The position numbers and the translations under genes are program-made. DNA of 33,286 nt from a virus. Below the pieces are notes generated by a model, which was not told the DNA's origin, did no database searches, and worked only from the letters and a program-made list of their open reading frames with translations. Below, piece after piece: positions 1-8,668 of this stretch. Location of the stretch: the IMG/VR virus record IMGVR_UViG_3300031886_000019, positions 1-33,286 of that record; one strand, written 5' to 3'. The stretch's first letter is position 1; each line of letters starts with the position of its first letter.

Positions 1-2
1 TA

Positions 3-2828
3 CATACAGTAGGGGATACTCACAGTAAGTTATTTGGGCATAAGCTAGATCCAAAAGCAGAACTTACTGATCCTATTAATGGTAAGAAAGTAGATATGAG
101 TGTACTAAACCAAGTACACGATGATATAGAAAGGGCTGCTGGTGGCAGACGAGGTATACAAGATACATCTTCTCTATTACTTGGGTTCTCTTTTAAACCG
201 GGACGTGAATATACTATGGATCCTTCGACTGGTAAGAAAGTCTTTGCTGCAGATATTATGAATAACTATTATGATATTGTACGGAGTAGATCGCTAACTG
301 CAGCACAAAAGAGTAAGAAATATGCGGAGTTCTTTGATGGAACACCATGGGCAAGAAATTGGTTGAATAATAAAAAACTTGAACATGACTCAATTAATCG
401 TGCACAAGCTTCAAGTATGTACTATCAGATTGCGGAAGATATAAACAATGAATATGACGCAGGTATAGCGGCAATTCCCGGCGAGCGTCCTGCAATACCT
501 AGTGGAAGAAGTGAGGATAGACCAAATCTAAGTGAGTTTGGTCTTGAAATACAAGACTCTCCTGCAATGGATGAGACATTCTTTAAAGACTTAGAGACAG
601 TTAATAACCGAAAGAACGCACAACTTAAAGAAGCTAAGTTACGTATATTTGAAACAACAGGTATAAACGTAGGTCTATCTCCTGAAGAGGTCGGTGGTGT
701 GCCTATTGACCCAAACCATATTATGGATAAAACTTCGTTCGGTTCTACACAGTTATGGAGGCAGTTGACACGCGATAAGCTTATTAAAGATGAATGGTTC
801 ATGACATTGTTTGCGGATGATCCTATGGCAGGGGTACAAAAAGTTGAAGAAGTAATGGATACCTTGTTCGTTGATGGTGAATACCGTGAGATAAAACGAG
901 AAGATGTTGAACAGGTTCTACAAGACATGTCTGATTGGAAGTTTGAAAAAACTGGAGTTAGATATGACCCAAGGTTTATTAGTGTAGATATGTTTAATGC
1001 GTGGCAGCTTGAGAACTTTGTTGAGCTTATGAGAGAAGATAAGCGTAAGACAGCTCCTACATTATTTTCAGAAGAGTTTACTGCTAGAAAAGATGAGTTC
1101 TCTTTGGTAGCTAAAGACGGTAGAACTACTAACATTGTTAACTGGGGACAATACCTTAAAGAAGTAGACGAGTGGGAAGCTACAATGAAAGCTAAAGATC
1201 CTGAGCAGTTCCGTTTATATAAAATAGTAGAAGCTTCATCAGCAAGTATGCCACAAATAGTAGATAAAGCTATTGAATCTGTCATGCGTGAGATGCAAGA
1301 AGACCTTAATGAGATATATGAAGGGGAACTTGGGGACGCTGCTTCTATAGCAAATGCAGTACAAACTCGTATAGATATGTGGGTACCACCTACGGTTGAC
1401 GGTGTTCTAGACTGGTTAGAAACCAATGAGTATGGTAAAGTCTGGATGGAACGTAATGAGTATTCACAATCTGACCTTGTAAAACATGTAACAGAAAGAC
1501 TTGGTGATGTAAAGAATATCTCATTTCAGGATATGAAGAACGGCGCGTGGGACGAAAAAGTGACTCGTTTGCAGACTGATTTCAATCAAGCTGCTCCATG
1601 GGATGAACAGTACCACTTCTTATCTCCAAACCAAGAGCTTGGAATCTATGATGCTGAAACTCTTGATGAGTTTAAGAAAGCTTTAGAAGTAAAAGAACTT
1701 ATGAAGTTTGTATCACTTTATGATATTTATAATAGACTTGATCCGACTTTGGACGAACATAAGTTGTACATTAAATACTTTAAAAAGGACGCAGATAGAA
1801 TTATTGCAGAAGCTTTAACAATCAAAGCATTGGAAGATGATGGTAAGTGGGAAGAAGCAGAGCAGTTAAAACAACTGTATGCTGAGAGAGATAAATCTGG
1901 ATCACCAGTAGGTCCTGTAGCTGCTGCTGAAGAAAATATGGACTTGCCTGACTTCGATGATGTAGTAGGCATACCAGAAGATATCAGAGGGAAGCCACAA
2001 AGTGGGTATCCTTCAGTAAGTAACATTGCTAGAAACATTGGTAGAAAGTATCAGCTGTATGACTTAGCGCAACATCCTAGACTTTCTGAAGAAGCCCAAA
2101 ATATTAAAGCATCTATCGCCTCACGGTATTATAGGCAGACACAGAACCTTATGCCGGGTGATTTCATCTTTGAAACATTTGCAAGAAATGGTGTATCAGA
2201 TATTGAAGACATTAAAGATATGTGGGAAAGTATGTTCCCCCAGATTAGTATGATGTATGGTGACTTATCAAACATTAGAGAAGTAGCTACCTTACTACGG
2301 CTAACTGGTTCAAGTGGAGTAGCCGATGAAAATGCTAAGATTGCTTCTTTCCAATATATAGATGCTCTTTCAGCTATAGTAGGAATAGCCACTGGACGTA
2401 AGAGAAATGAAAAAACACCTACTAAGATAGCATTGCCGAGTCGCAAATGGTCAAAACCTGCTGCAAGTGGAAGGCAAGCCTCACCAACAACTTCTGGGGT
2501 GGGCGGTTTACCTGAGTGGAGTGAAGTGTCTAAGCATATCAATATGGTATTTCATGACCCTTCATTTGAAGACGCACTTACTAACTTCTTTTTAAATCCT
2601 AGTCAGAAGTTAACTCGTAACCATGAACGTATGTTACGGGCTATGTTTAGGACGTTCCCTGTAGGCACAAGTTATTCATTTGAACAGTGGGTACAGGCAT
2701 TAAAATTGATCTATCAAACTAAGGAAATGCTCGGGTTGGGAGGTAGAAGTAGCTTTACACCATATGGTCGCTCTCCTACATTCTCATATCCATCTGATAC
2801 TCCAAGGTTTGCAAGATATAGAGATTAA
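3..2828 (+). CDS. large virion-associated protein, 5' end outside the window
   Basis: The reading frame is open to the left edge, so the ATG at 96 is probably internal and the protein exceeds 940 residues. I do not recognise the family. Near the visible N-terminus a motif occurs twice about 49 residues apart: a Gly-x-x-x-x-x-Pro stretch followed by T-D-P-x-x-G-K-K-V and an Asp-Ile pair about 12 residues later (around bases 36-130 and 183-280). The rest is hydrophilic, charged and largely helical-looking, with no signal peptide or membrane segment. The protein sits directly before the scaffold and capsid genes, where a portal-associated or internal/ejection protein would fit. That role comes from position only. 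More copies of the repeat may lie upstream. The frame itself is certain, the function is not. Confidence 0.8.
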   Translation, partial: HTVGDTHSKLFGHKLDPKAELTDPINGKKVDMSVLNQVHDDIERAAGGRRGIQDTSSLLLGFSFKPGREYTMDPSTGKKVFAADIMNNYYDIVRSRSLTAAQKSKKYAEFFDGTPWARNWLNNKKLEHDSINRAQASSMYYQIAEDINNEYDAGIAAIPGERPAIPSGRSEDRPNLSEFGLEIQDSPAMDETFFKDLETVNNRKNAQLKEAKLRIFETTGINVGLSPEEVGGVPIDPNHIMDKTSFGSTQLWRQLTRDKLIKDEWFMTLFADDPMAGVQKVEEVMDTLFVDGEYREIKREDVEQVLQDMSDWKFEKTGVRYDPRFISVDMFNAWQLENFVELMREDKRKTAPTLFSEEFTARKDEFSLVAKDGRTTNIVNWGQYLKEVDEWEATMKAKDPEQFRLYKIVEASSASMPQIVDKAIESVMREMQEDLNEIYEGELGDAASIANAVQTRIDMWVPPTVDGVLDWLETNEYGKVWMERNEYSQSDLVKHVTERLGDVKNISFQDMKNGAWDEKVTRLQTDFNQAAPWDEQYHFLSPNQELGIYDAETLDEFKKALEVKELMKFVSLYDIYNRLDPTLDEHKLYIKYFKKDADRIIAEALTIKALEDDGKWEEAEQLKQLYAERDKSGSPVGPVAAAEENMDLPDFDDVVGIPEDIRGKPQSGYPSVSNIARNIGRKYQLYDLAQHPRLSEEAQNIKASIASRYYRQTQNLMPGDFIFETFARNGVSDIEDIKDMWESMFPQISMMYGDLSNIREVATLLRLTGSSGVADENAKIASFQYIDALSAIVGIATGRKRNEKTPTKIALPSRKWSKPAASGRQASPTTSGVGGLPEWSEVSKHINMVFHDPSFEDALTNFFLNPSQKLTRNHERMLRAMFRTFPVGTSYSFEQWVQALKLIYQTKEMLGLGGRSSFTPYGRSPTFSYPSDTPRFARYRD

Positions 2829-2860
2829 CACTTGTCAAAACTTGACAAAAGTGTTATAAT
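2828..2860 (+). promoter_or_regulatory. sigma70 promoter with operator-like dyad before the scaffold/capsid genes
   Basis: A -35 box TTGTCA (2832-2837, one mismatch to consensus) and a perfect -10 TATAAT (2855-2860) are separated by exactly 17 bp. The -35 lies in a dyad, TTGTCAA (2832-2838), AAC, TTGACAA (2842-2848). It is flanked by ACAC on the left and GTGT on the right, the latter after two extra A residues. Transcription would start near 2867, just before the GGAGG at 2871-2875 that serves the gene at 2882. The dyad over the -35 would suit repressor or activator control of the structural genes. Confidence 0.75.
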
Positions 2861-2881
2861 AAATATGAATGGAGGATTAGT

Positions 2882-3694
2882 ATGACTAACGAAACAGAGG
2901 ATATTACAGAGCAGTCTACGGACTCACTCGAAAATACTCCCAATCTGTCATCAGACGACATGCAAGCCAAAATCGTAGAACTAGAGTCGGATAAAAAAGA
3001 CTTGAATTCAAGAGTTGGTGATATGGCCCGTAAAATGGGAGAACAAGAACGTGACCTTGAAGGTAAATACCAAGAATGGTACACGGGATTACAATCTTAT
3101 TATGACGAGCAGATAAAAACTAAAGATGTTGCTATCAACACTCTTGAGCAACGGTTAATTGAAACCGACGACGCAGATGGAGCCAAATTGGTTCTTGAAG
3201 AAAGACAACAACGTGAACAAGCAACTCAGCAAGCTGAACAAGAACGTAGGGAACAATCGGCTAACCGCCAACGAATTCTTACACAAACTATTCAGCAAGC
3301 TGTGGGCTCGTTTCCTGATGTTGATCCTAGTGCGTTACAATCTGCATCAACACCGCAAGAGGTGTGGAAAATGGCTGGAGATTTAAGTGCAAAAGCACAA
3401 GAATCTAAACTTGATGATAAAATGAACGCTTTAAAAGAAGAGTTACTAGCCGCAGTTAAACCTGCAAGAGATGCCGAAGTACCTGCACAAGAAGAAGCTT
3501 CCCGTACACCGGGAACATCGCGTGGATCTGAAACTGCCTCAACGAGTAGGCGCGACGGCACTAATGCTGCCAACGCAGGGCTAATTGAGCTGGAGGATAG
3601 ATATGAACTCGCCCGAAAGGGACGGAAACTCGCAGTGGCTGTTGCACTTCAAGGGGAAATAATTTCTTACAAGAGACAACACGGACTCCAATAA
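2882..3694 (+). CDS. scaffold-like capsid assembly protein
   Basis: This 270-residue protein is acidic at the N-terminus, then a long Glu/Gln/Arg/Lys-rich coiled coil from about residue 30 to 130. A Pro/Ala/Ser-rich linker follows near 195-225, and a basic helical tail ends in KRQHGLQ. Acidic start, coiled coil and basic C-terminal segment are typical of phage scaffold proteins, which line the inside of the procapsid and bind the capsid protein through the basic tail. The gene lies immediately upstream of the major capsid protein, the usual position. The start has GGAGG 6 nt upstream. No protease motif was seen. The call rests on composition and position rather than a recognised sequence signature. 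Confidence 0.72.
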   Translation: MTNETEDITEQSTDSLENTPNLSSDDMQAKIVELESDKKDLNSRVGDMARKMGEQERDLEGKYQEWYTGLQSYYDEQIKTKDVAINTLEQRLIETDDADGAKLVLEERQQREQATQQAEQERREQSANRQRILTQTIQQAVGSFPDVDPSALQSASTPQEVWKMAGDLSAKAQESKLDDKMNALKEELLAAVKPARDAEVPAQEEASRTPGTSRGSETASTSRRDGTNAANAGLIELEDRYELARKGRKLAVAVALQGEIISYKRQHGLQ

Positions 3695-3718
3695 AAACAA
3701 ATTTGGAGGATTACCTAA

Positions 3719-4969
3719 ATGGTATCAATAAACAGAGCCGATGATGGTGGCGTTGGTGGGATGAGGACTATCTTTGATAGTGCTTATACTCAGAAGCAAA
3801 ACGTATCAGAATTCATCGACGCAATCGATCCAAGGGATATTCCACTACTCTCTATGTTGGGAATGGGGGCAGAGGCGGGCAGTGCTTCAGCAGGTGCTGA
3901 TTCAATGGCATTTCCGTGTCTTAACACAACTCATACATGGCAGAGTGATGAACTTATCCCTTCAAAAGCAACACTTACCGATTCAGATGGTTCCGGTGGT
4001 GAAACAGTAACAGTAGGTACGACAGCTATTAACTATTTCAACTTGAATGATATAGTTACACTTAATAACGTAGCTCGTACTTACGGTATTGTTACAGCAA
4101 TAAACACATCTGGTGGTAGTATGACAATTGCCGCAGCAGATGAATCAGAAACGGGTGCACACGGATTAGGTGTCAACGTAACTGGTCAAATCGTATACAA
4201 CCTTGGTAATCTAAGGACAGACGGTTCGGCCTTTACAACTACTTACTCTTCAACTGACCTTGGAACTGACTTTAACTATACTCAGATTTTCCATGACGCA
4301 GTATCAGTTTCTGGTACTTCAGAGTCAATTGAGAAGTTTGGAGTAACTAACGAGTTCGACCGTGAGTTTGCTAAGAAGTTCCAAGAGCTAGTAATTAAGC
4401 TTGAACGAACTGCACACTACGGACTACTTAATAGTTTACCAGCTGACAATACATCAGCACTTACAGCCAGACGAATGGGTGGTCTCTACTCTTTCATTAA
4501 GGCTAGAACTGGTGCAAACTCAACAGATGCTTCAGATGCCAAACTGACTGAGAAGCTTCTTGTAGATGAACTACAAAATATCTGGAATGATGGTGGAAAG
4601 CCAGACACGATTCTAGTAAACGCAACACAGAAACGACAACTCTCTTCTTTCGCTAGCCCGTATGTACGGACTGGACGAGATGAAGGTGCACTCGGTGTAA
4701 TTGTTGGTACTTACGAATCAGAGTTTGGTGATTTAGATATCGTTCTTGATCGCTACGTTCAATCAGATGATTTGATTATTCTGACAAAAGAATACGTAGG
4801 TATTGGTGCACTTAAGGGTAACGGCAACGACCGTTCATTCTTTACTACACCAGTTCCAGTTGACGGCGACCGACAAATCGCTACGATTACTGGAGAGTAC
4901 ACAATGGAAGTACGAAACGCGACTAAGGCTCACGGCTGGATTCACGGTTTAAGTACTACCTTAAGTTAA
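3719..4969 (+). CDS. major capsid protein, SU10/DUF5309-like
   Basis: This 416-residue protein forms the icosahedral shell. The N-terminal region contains FIDAIDPRDIPLLSMLG, matching the 'dp.dtPflsmig' start of the SU10/DUF5309 capsid family (HK97 fold). It is followed by an H-x-W-x-x-D-E-L segment near residue 72, typical of the same family. The central VSGTSESIEKFGV and the helix with REFAKKFQELVIKLERTAHYG correspond to the spine-helix region. GGLYSFI and the later ILVNATQKRQLSSF segment also fit. GGAGG lies 9 nt before the ATG. It follows the scaffold gene by 24 bp and precedes small head proteins. The family call is from recognition of these motifs, not a search. Confidence 0.85.
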   Translation: MVSINRADDGGVGGMRTIFDSAYTQKQNVSEFIDAIDPRDIPLLSMLGMGAEAGSASAGADSMAFPCLNTTHTWQSDELIPSKATLTDSDGSGGETVTVGTTAINYFNLNDIVTLNNVARTYGIVTAINTSGGSMTIAAADESETGAHGLGVNVTGQIVYNLGNLRTDGSAFTTTYSSTDLGTDFNYTQIFHDAVSVSGTSESIEKFGVTNEFDREFAKKFQELVIKLERTAHYGLLNSLPADNTSALTARRMGGLYSFIKARTGANSTDASDAKLTEKLLVDELQNIWNDGGKPDTILVNATQKRQLSSFASPYVRTGRDEGALGVIVGTYESEFGDLDIVLDRYVQSDDLIILTKEYVGIGALKGNGNDRSFFTTPVPVDGDRQIATITGEYTMEVRNATKAHGWIHGLSTTLS

Positions 4970-4970
4970 A

Positions 4971-4982
4971 GGAGGAGGTGAT
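4971..4982 (+). promoter_or_regulatory. unusually strong ribosome binding site
   Basis: AGGAGGTGAT (4973-4982) is complementary over ten bases to the canonical 16S rRNA 3' end, preceded by a second GGAGG register. It lies 4 nt before the ATG at 4987, right after the capsid gene stop. This predicts very high translation of the next gene, as for a decoration protein needed in many copies. Confidence 0.8.
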
Positions 4983-4986
4983 ATAA

Positions 4987-5412
4987 ATGGGTAACACTGC
5001 AGAATCATTTCGGTTCTTTGGTCATACTATGCCCAAAGTTGATGATCACTTTCGATTACCGATAACAGTACACATTCCTGGAAACTTAGCAGAAGATGAA
5101 GGTTATAGTGACACCACCGCTGGTGTGGTCGCTGCCTTCTCTGCTCCTGCTTCTGGGTATATAGATATGTATGACTGGTACGTTGGAACCCAAGACGGGG
5201 GAACGGATACAGTAATACGACTTACTAACGCGACCACTGCTGCATACTCAACGCTAACACTAGCGGCTGGAGTAGATGGAGCTTTTGGTACGGCAATTGC
5301 ATCCTCTGATGAAACTTATTTCACAAAGGGTGAAGTTGTTCAAGTCGATGTGCAGTCCTCACACGGGACTCACGCTGTTGACACAACGATGATCTTTCAT
5401 ATGAGAGTTTAG
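4987..5412 (+). CDS. small head protein, possible capsid decoration protein
   Basis: This 141-residue protein has a beta-rich, Thr/Ala/Gly-rich composition and no cysteine, signal peptide or membrane segment. I do not recognise the family. The middle part (about residues 45-110) alternates short hydrophobic strands with Gly/Asp turns and includes an ASGYIDMYDWYVG stretch. It follows the capsid gene by 17 bp behind the strongest ribosome binding site in the window, and a strong hairpin follows its stop. Position, size and expected high expression suggest a decoration or head-completion protein. This is inference. Confidence 0.65.
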   Translation: MGNTAESFRFFGHTMPKVDDHFRLPITVHIPGNLAEDEGYSDTTAGVVAAFSAPASGYIDMYDWYVGTQDGGTDTVIRLTNATTAAYSTLTLAAGVDGAFGTAIASSDETYFTKGEVVQVDVQSSHGTHAVDTTMIFHMRV

Positions 5413-5423
5413 TATAGCTAGTT

Positions 5424-5446
5424 AGGGGGGATTAAGTTCCCCCCTT
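5424..5446 (+). terminator. strong hairpin after the capsid genes, possible terminator or attenuator
   Basis: A perfect 8-bp stem AGGGGGGA / TCCCCCCT (5424-5431 with 5438-5445) encloses a 6-nt loop TTAAGT. The bases after it (TCTACTATAAA) are only moderately U-rich, so this may be a partial terminator that reduces transcription past the capsid genes, or an mRNA-stabilising 3' hairpin. Confidence 0.6.
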
Positions 5447-5467
5447 CTACTATAAAGGAAGTGGAAA

Positions 5468-5938
5468 ATGTCAGGTGGAGTATCTTATGGGCACAATTTA
5501 CAAAATTCTATGCCCTATATGGACAACTTAACTTTAGTATCGTCTGCTGCACGAACTGCTAGTGATACAACAACTGTGAAAGGACTTGCTCCATATACGA
5601 GTGCTTATTTCATGCTTGATGTTACAGCCGCAGCCACAGAAGCAGGTGACAAACTTGCTGTATTTATTCAGCGAGAGATGCCTAATGGTGACTGGATGGA
5701 TATTATATCCTTCACAGAAGTCTTAGGTAACGGGGGTGCAAAGAAGTATCGTGCTGATGTATATCCCGGAGCTACAGGCGGTGAAACGTCTGGAACAATT
5801 AATGATGGGGCGCTGACGGCTGGTTCAGTTGCTGACCTTGCATGGGGTGATGCACTCCGATTCAAGTGGACAGTGACAGATGCTAGTACAGATAACGCTT
5901 CATTTACTTTTTCAGTAACAGGAACATTTAGAGTATAA
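5468..5938 (+). CDS. virion structural protein of unknown function
   Basis: This 156-residue beta-rich protein is built of Ala/Thr/Ser/Gly/Asp strands and ends in SFTFSVTGTFRV, like the beta-sandwich subunits in phage heads and necks. I do not recognise it. It has no membrane segment. It begins after the hairpin with AAGGAAGTGG upstream and ends in TAATG, overlapping the next start by one base, so the two are translationally coupled. A virion role is inferred from its place in the structural operon. Confidence 0.65.
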   Translation: MSGGVSYGHNLQNSMPYMDNLTLVSSAARTASDTTTVKGLAPYTSAYFMLDVTAAATEAGDKLAVFIQREMPNGDWMDIISFTEVLGNGGAKKYRADVYPGATGGETSGTINDGALTAGSVADLAWGDALRFKWTVTDASTDNASFTFSVTGTFRV

Positions 5939-6141
5939 TGGCTGATTTGACTACTAGTGCGGGTAACGTTGTATCGGGTGTAGGACTCGGTAGCGGTAAC
6001 GTAGGTAGTGCGCCAGATGCTGGACAAGAAGGAAGTCTGGAAAAGTATGGAGGATTTCAAAACGAGTATGGACGCTTTAGATACTCTGCTGTAGAAATTC
6101 AAACATTTTATACAAGAGTAAGAAGAAGGCGATTAGCCTAG
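5938..6141 (+). CDS. small protein with Gly-rich N-terminus and basic C-terminus
   Basis: A 67-residue protein with a Gly/Ser/Val-rich first half and a C-terminal half with aromatic residues ending in TRVRRRRLA. The start overlaps the previous stop (TAATG). It is probably a minor virion component from context. No family is recognised. Confidence 0.55.
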   Translation: MADLTTSAGNVVSGVGLGSGNVGSAPDAGQEGSLEKYGGFQNEYGRFRYSAVEIQTFYTRVRRRRLA

Positions 6142-6151
6142 AGGAGAAGGA

Positions 6152-6988
6152 ATGGCAGGAACAACAGCATACCCAGCCGCGTTAGATGATAATACTAACC
6201 TGAATGAGAACCTTGCTGACAACGTAGATACCGTTTCGGCTGCTCATCAAAACAACCAGAACGCTGCAATTAAAGCAACACAGGCCAAAGTAGGTATTGG
6301 TGCAGATACGGCTACTAATACACAAATACTTGTAGGTGGTTCTTCAGCAGGATCTAGTGCATGGGTAACTATGTCTGGTAACGCAACGATAACAAACGCA
6401 GGTGTAGTAAGCGTAACTGGGGGAACATTTGCTTCCACCCTGTATGTAAACGAAACTGCAAACGGTAGTATGACGCTCGGTATGACAATTAACCAAGGCG
6501 CAAATGACAATGAAATACTTGCATTTAAGTCAAGTGATATTGGACACGGATATACTACAGGTGGTGAAACAGACACCTATGCGGCAATGCAAAAGGCAAG
6601 TGCTACACTAGGTGGTTTACAAATAACCTCTATTGCAGAAGATGATGCTTTAACTACCGCAACAGTAATAAAATCTATTGGTGGTACTGCTAATACAACT
6701 AAGACTACATCTGGTGTAGGTTTGGTTGACATCTATGTATCTGAGCATGATGGCTCTAACGCACTAGCAAATATTACAGCTGACGGAAACGTCTTCTCTG
6801 TACGTGCTCGTGTTGGTGCTGCAGATGTTACACGATTTATGGTAGATGAAGATGGTGATGCGTACATATTCGGTGCTGCAACTGTTACTGGTACAGTTAC
6901 CGCTGGTGGTACAGTCTTAACTGGAGCAGCTGCTGCAGTTAATTATGGTGACGAGAGTATCGTACTACACGGAAGAGTATTTTCCTAG
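6152..6988 (+). CDS. tail-fibre-like structural protein
   Basis: This 278-residue protein opens with AYPAALDDNTNLNENL and an H-x-N-x-x-N-A-A-I-K-A-x-Q-A-K-V-G-I-G segment. That pattern (a YPxxLD start, then a short helix ending in 'AK(V/I)G') is common at the N-terminus of phage fibre and appendage proteins. The remainder is a repetitive beta-structure rich in Thr, Gly, Ala and Asn, ending in ESIVLHGRVFS. It would act outside the cell as part of a fibre or head/tail appendage. GAGGAGAAGGA lies just before the ATG. The general class is likely; the exact part of the particle is unknown. Confidence 0.65.
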   Translation: MAGTTAYPAALDDNTNLNENLADNVDTVSAAHQNNQNAAIKATQAKVGIGADTATNTQILVGGSSAGSSAWVTMSGNATITNAGVVSVTGGTFASTLYVNETANGSMTLGMTINQGANDNEILAFKSSDIGHGYTTGGETDTYAAMQKASATLGGLQITSIAEDDALTTATVIKSIGGTANTTKTTSGVGLVDIYVSEHDGSNALANITADGNVFSVRARVGAADVTRFMVDEDGDAYIFGAATVTGTVTAGGTVLTGAAAAVNYGDESIVLHGRVFS

Positions 6989-6998
6989 GAGGAAATAA

Positions 6999-7352
6999 AT
7001 GGCAACTATAACAAAGGACGACTTATCAGGCAGCACTACCGGTCAAATGATCGCAGTAGCGGCCACATCCTCCGCAGGAACTACCATTCACACAGCAGTG
7101 GCTGGTACAACTAACTGGGATGAAGTATGGATCTATGCGAATAACATAGATGGAACAGACAGAAAACTCACTATTGAGTGGGGAAACACTACAGCTATTG
7201 GTGGTCATATTGAATACACCGTAGTAGCTGAGTCAGGATTAGCTCTTATAATTCCCGGACTTATTCTTCAGAATGGTCTTGTAGTTAAAGCGTTTTGTGG
7301 AACTACAAACGTGATTATGATTTCGGGATACGTTAATAAAATAACTGCCTAG
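6999..7352 (+). CDS. small beta-rich virion protein
   Basis: A 117-residue protein with hydrophobic beta-strands and Gly/Thr turns, including a DEVWIYANNIDGTDRKLTIEW core and a hydrophobic ALIIPGLILQNGLVV stretch that looks like a buried strand pair rather than a transmembrane helix. It starts behind AGGAGG between the fibre-like and glycine-rich genes. No family is named. A fibre-associated or head-appendage subunit is plausible. Confidence 0.6.
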   Translation: MATITKDDLSGSTTGQMIAVAATSSAGTTIHTAVAGTTNWDEVWIYANNIDGTDRKLTIEWGNTTAIGGHIEYTVVAESGLALIIPGLILQNGLVVKAFCGTTNVIMISGYVNKITA

Positions 7353-7361
7353 GAGTGGTGA

Positions 7362-8666
7362 ATGACTAGAGTAAATCAACATAGGACAAATCCAAGCCAA
7401 GCTGTTTCCAACTTTAAAGGAAGGTGGGATACAGTTTTTGCTTGGCCTTCAACAGCTGTTTCCACATGGTTAAATGGTGGTTTGTTTGGTGGAGCATCAT
7501 GGGCTGCCATAGATGGTGGAACAGAAGTTCTTTACACTGGTTACCACGCTGAGAAATTCACTTCTTCTGGCACACTAGTTGTTTCGGCAGCGGGCTATGC
7601 AGAATGCTTAGTTGTCGGCGGTGGAGGAGGTGCGGCACAAATGACCCCCTCTAATGGAGGTGGCGGAGCCGGTGGCGGCGGTGCTGTCCGCGCACAATCT
7701 GCTGATTTAAATGAGGGAGCTGATGGAAATGCAGGTGTAACAGGATGGGTTTGGTTAGAAGCTGGTAGTTATACTGTTTCAGTCGGAGCTGGTGGTGCTA
7801 GTGGCAGTGGAAGTTCCACTCACTACGGCGCTATGGGAACTCAAAGTTACATAGAAGCCCCTAGTGGAACTCCATTTAACGACGGGACTTCTGCTACAGC
7901 CTTTATGAGGGCTGGTCCGGGAGGAGGCGGTGGCGGTGGAACAGGTGCCGGTAGAAACTGGAATCAGGGTTCCCCTACTGGTATAGTAAACGCAACTGGT
8001 GGATCAGGTGGCGGAGGTGGACAAGGAAGCCTTGGTTGGATTGGTTCTAGTGGTGGAGCTGGCGGAACTGGCGGCAGTGGAGATATGGGAAATAATGGTG
8101 GCCCAGGTGGTTACGTAGGAATAGCCCATGGTGCTAATCCCGCAGGGGGCGGCGGTGGAGCTGGTAGTGTTGCAGGTGGAGGTTCTTCCTATAACGCTCA
8201 GGGAGGTGATCCAACACAAGCTTACACTACAACACAATGGACCGGAGGTACTGAATGGTACGGTGGTGGTGGCGGTGGTCACATGTACCAGTTTAATGGT
8301 ACTACTTATGCATGGGGAAGTGCTGCAGCTGGTGGTCAATCTACCACAGGATATATTGGATATGGACCGGATACTGATATAGCTGGCTCAGGATCTTTAG
8401 CAGGAACAGACGGAACGATGTTTTCAGACGAGGGTAGTGCCTCCTATAATAACACAGGTTCTGGTGGATGGGGCAGAGGATACGTTGGCCTTATAGGAAG
8501 TGGACAATACAGCACCCAGACAACATCCTACTCCCCAGCTCATACGATGAATGCTAGAGCCAACTCTGGCGGTGGCGGTGGAGGTGATGGAAAAGGACAT
8601 TATGCTACTGCAAACAATTGTGGCAATGGTGGTTCTGGAGTAGTAATAGTTAGAGTGGCGGTGTAA
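7362..8666 (+). CDS. glycine-rich tail or appendage protein
   Basis: This 434-residue protein has a short non-repetitive N-terminus (about 1-60), then an EKFTSSGTLVVSAAGYAECLVVGGGGG segment leading into a long region of poly-Gly runs with Ser, Ala and Asn. It ends in the NNCGNGGSGVVIVRVAV block typical of phage glycine-rich domains. In other phages such domains form polyglycine-II bundles in fibre tips or receptor-binding adaptors. The DNA is GGTGG-repetitive as a result. AGGAG precedes the start. The domain class is clear, the receptor unknown. Short gly-rich frames on the other strand here are by-products of composition. Confidence 0.75.
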   Translation: MTRVNQHRTNPSQAVSNFKGRWDTVFAWPSTAVSTWLNGGLFGGASWAAIDGGTEVLYTGYHAEKFTSSGTLVVSAAGYAECLVVGGGGGAAQMTPSNGGGGAGGGGAVRAQSADLNEGADGNAGVTGWVWLEAGSYTVSVGAGGASGSGSSTHYGAMGTQSYIEAPSGTPFNDGTSATAFMRAGPGGGGGGGTGAGRNWNQGSPTGIVNATGGSGGGGGQGSLGWIGSSGGAGGTGGSGDMGNNGGPGGYVGIAHGANPAGGGGGAGSVAGGGSSYNAQGGDPTQAYTTTQWTGGTEWYGGGGGGHMYQFNGTTYAWGSAAAGGQSTTGYIGYGPDTDIAGSGSLAGTDGTMFSDEGSASYNNTGSGGWGRGYVGLIGSGQYSTQTTSYSPAHTMNARANSGGGGGGDGKGHYATANNCGNGGSGVVIVRVAV

Positions 8667-8668
8667 CA

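Noticed and set aside
425-1426. Long leftward open frame (333 codons) inside the first virion gene
   Set aside because: It lies wholly within a clearly protein-like rightward gene, its translation is Ser/Ile/Cys-rich low-quality sequence, and no ribosome binding site fits. It is a shadow.
2842-2860. TTGACA at 2842 as the -35 of the capsid promoter
   Set aside because: It is only 7 bp from the TATAAT. The correctly spaced -35 is TTGTCA at 2832; the TTGACA is the other half of the dyad.
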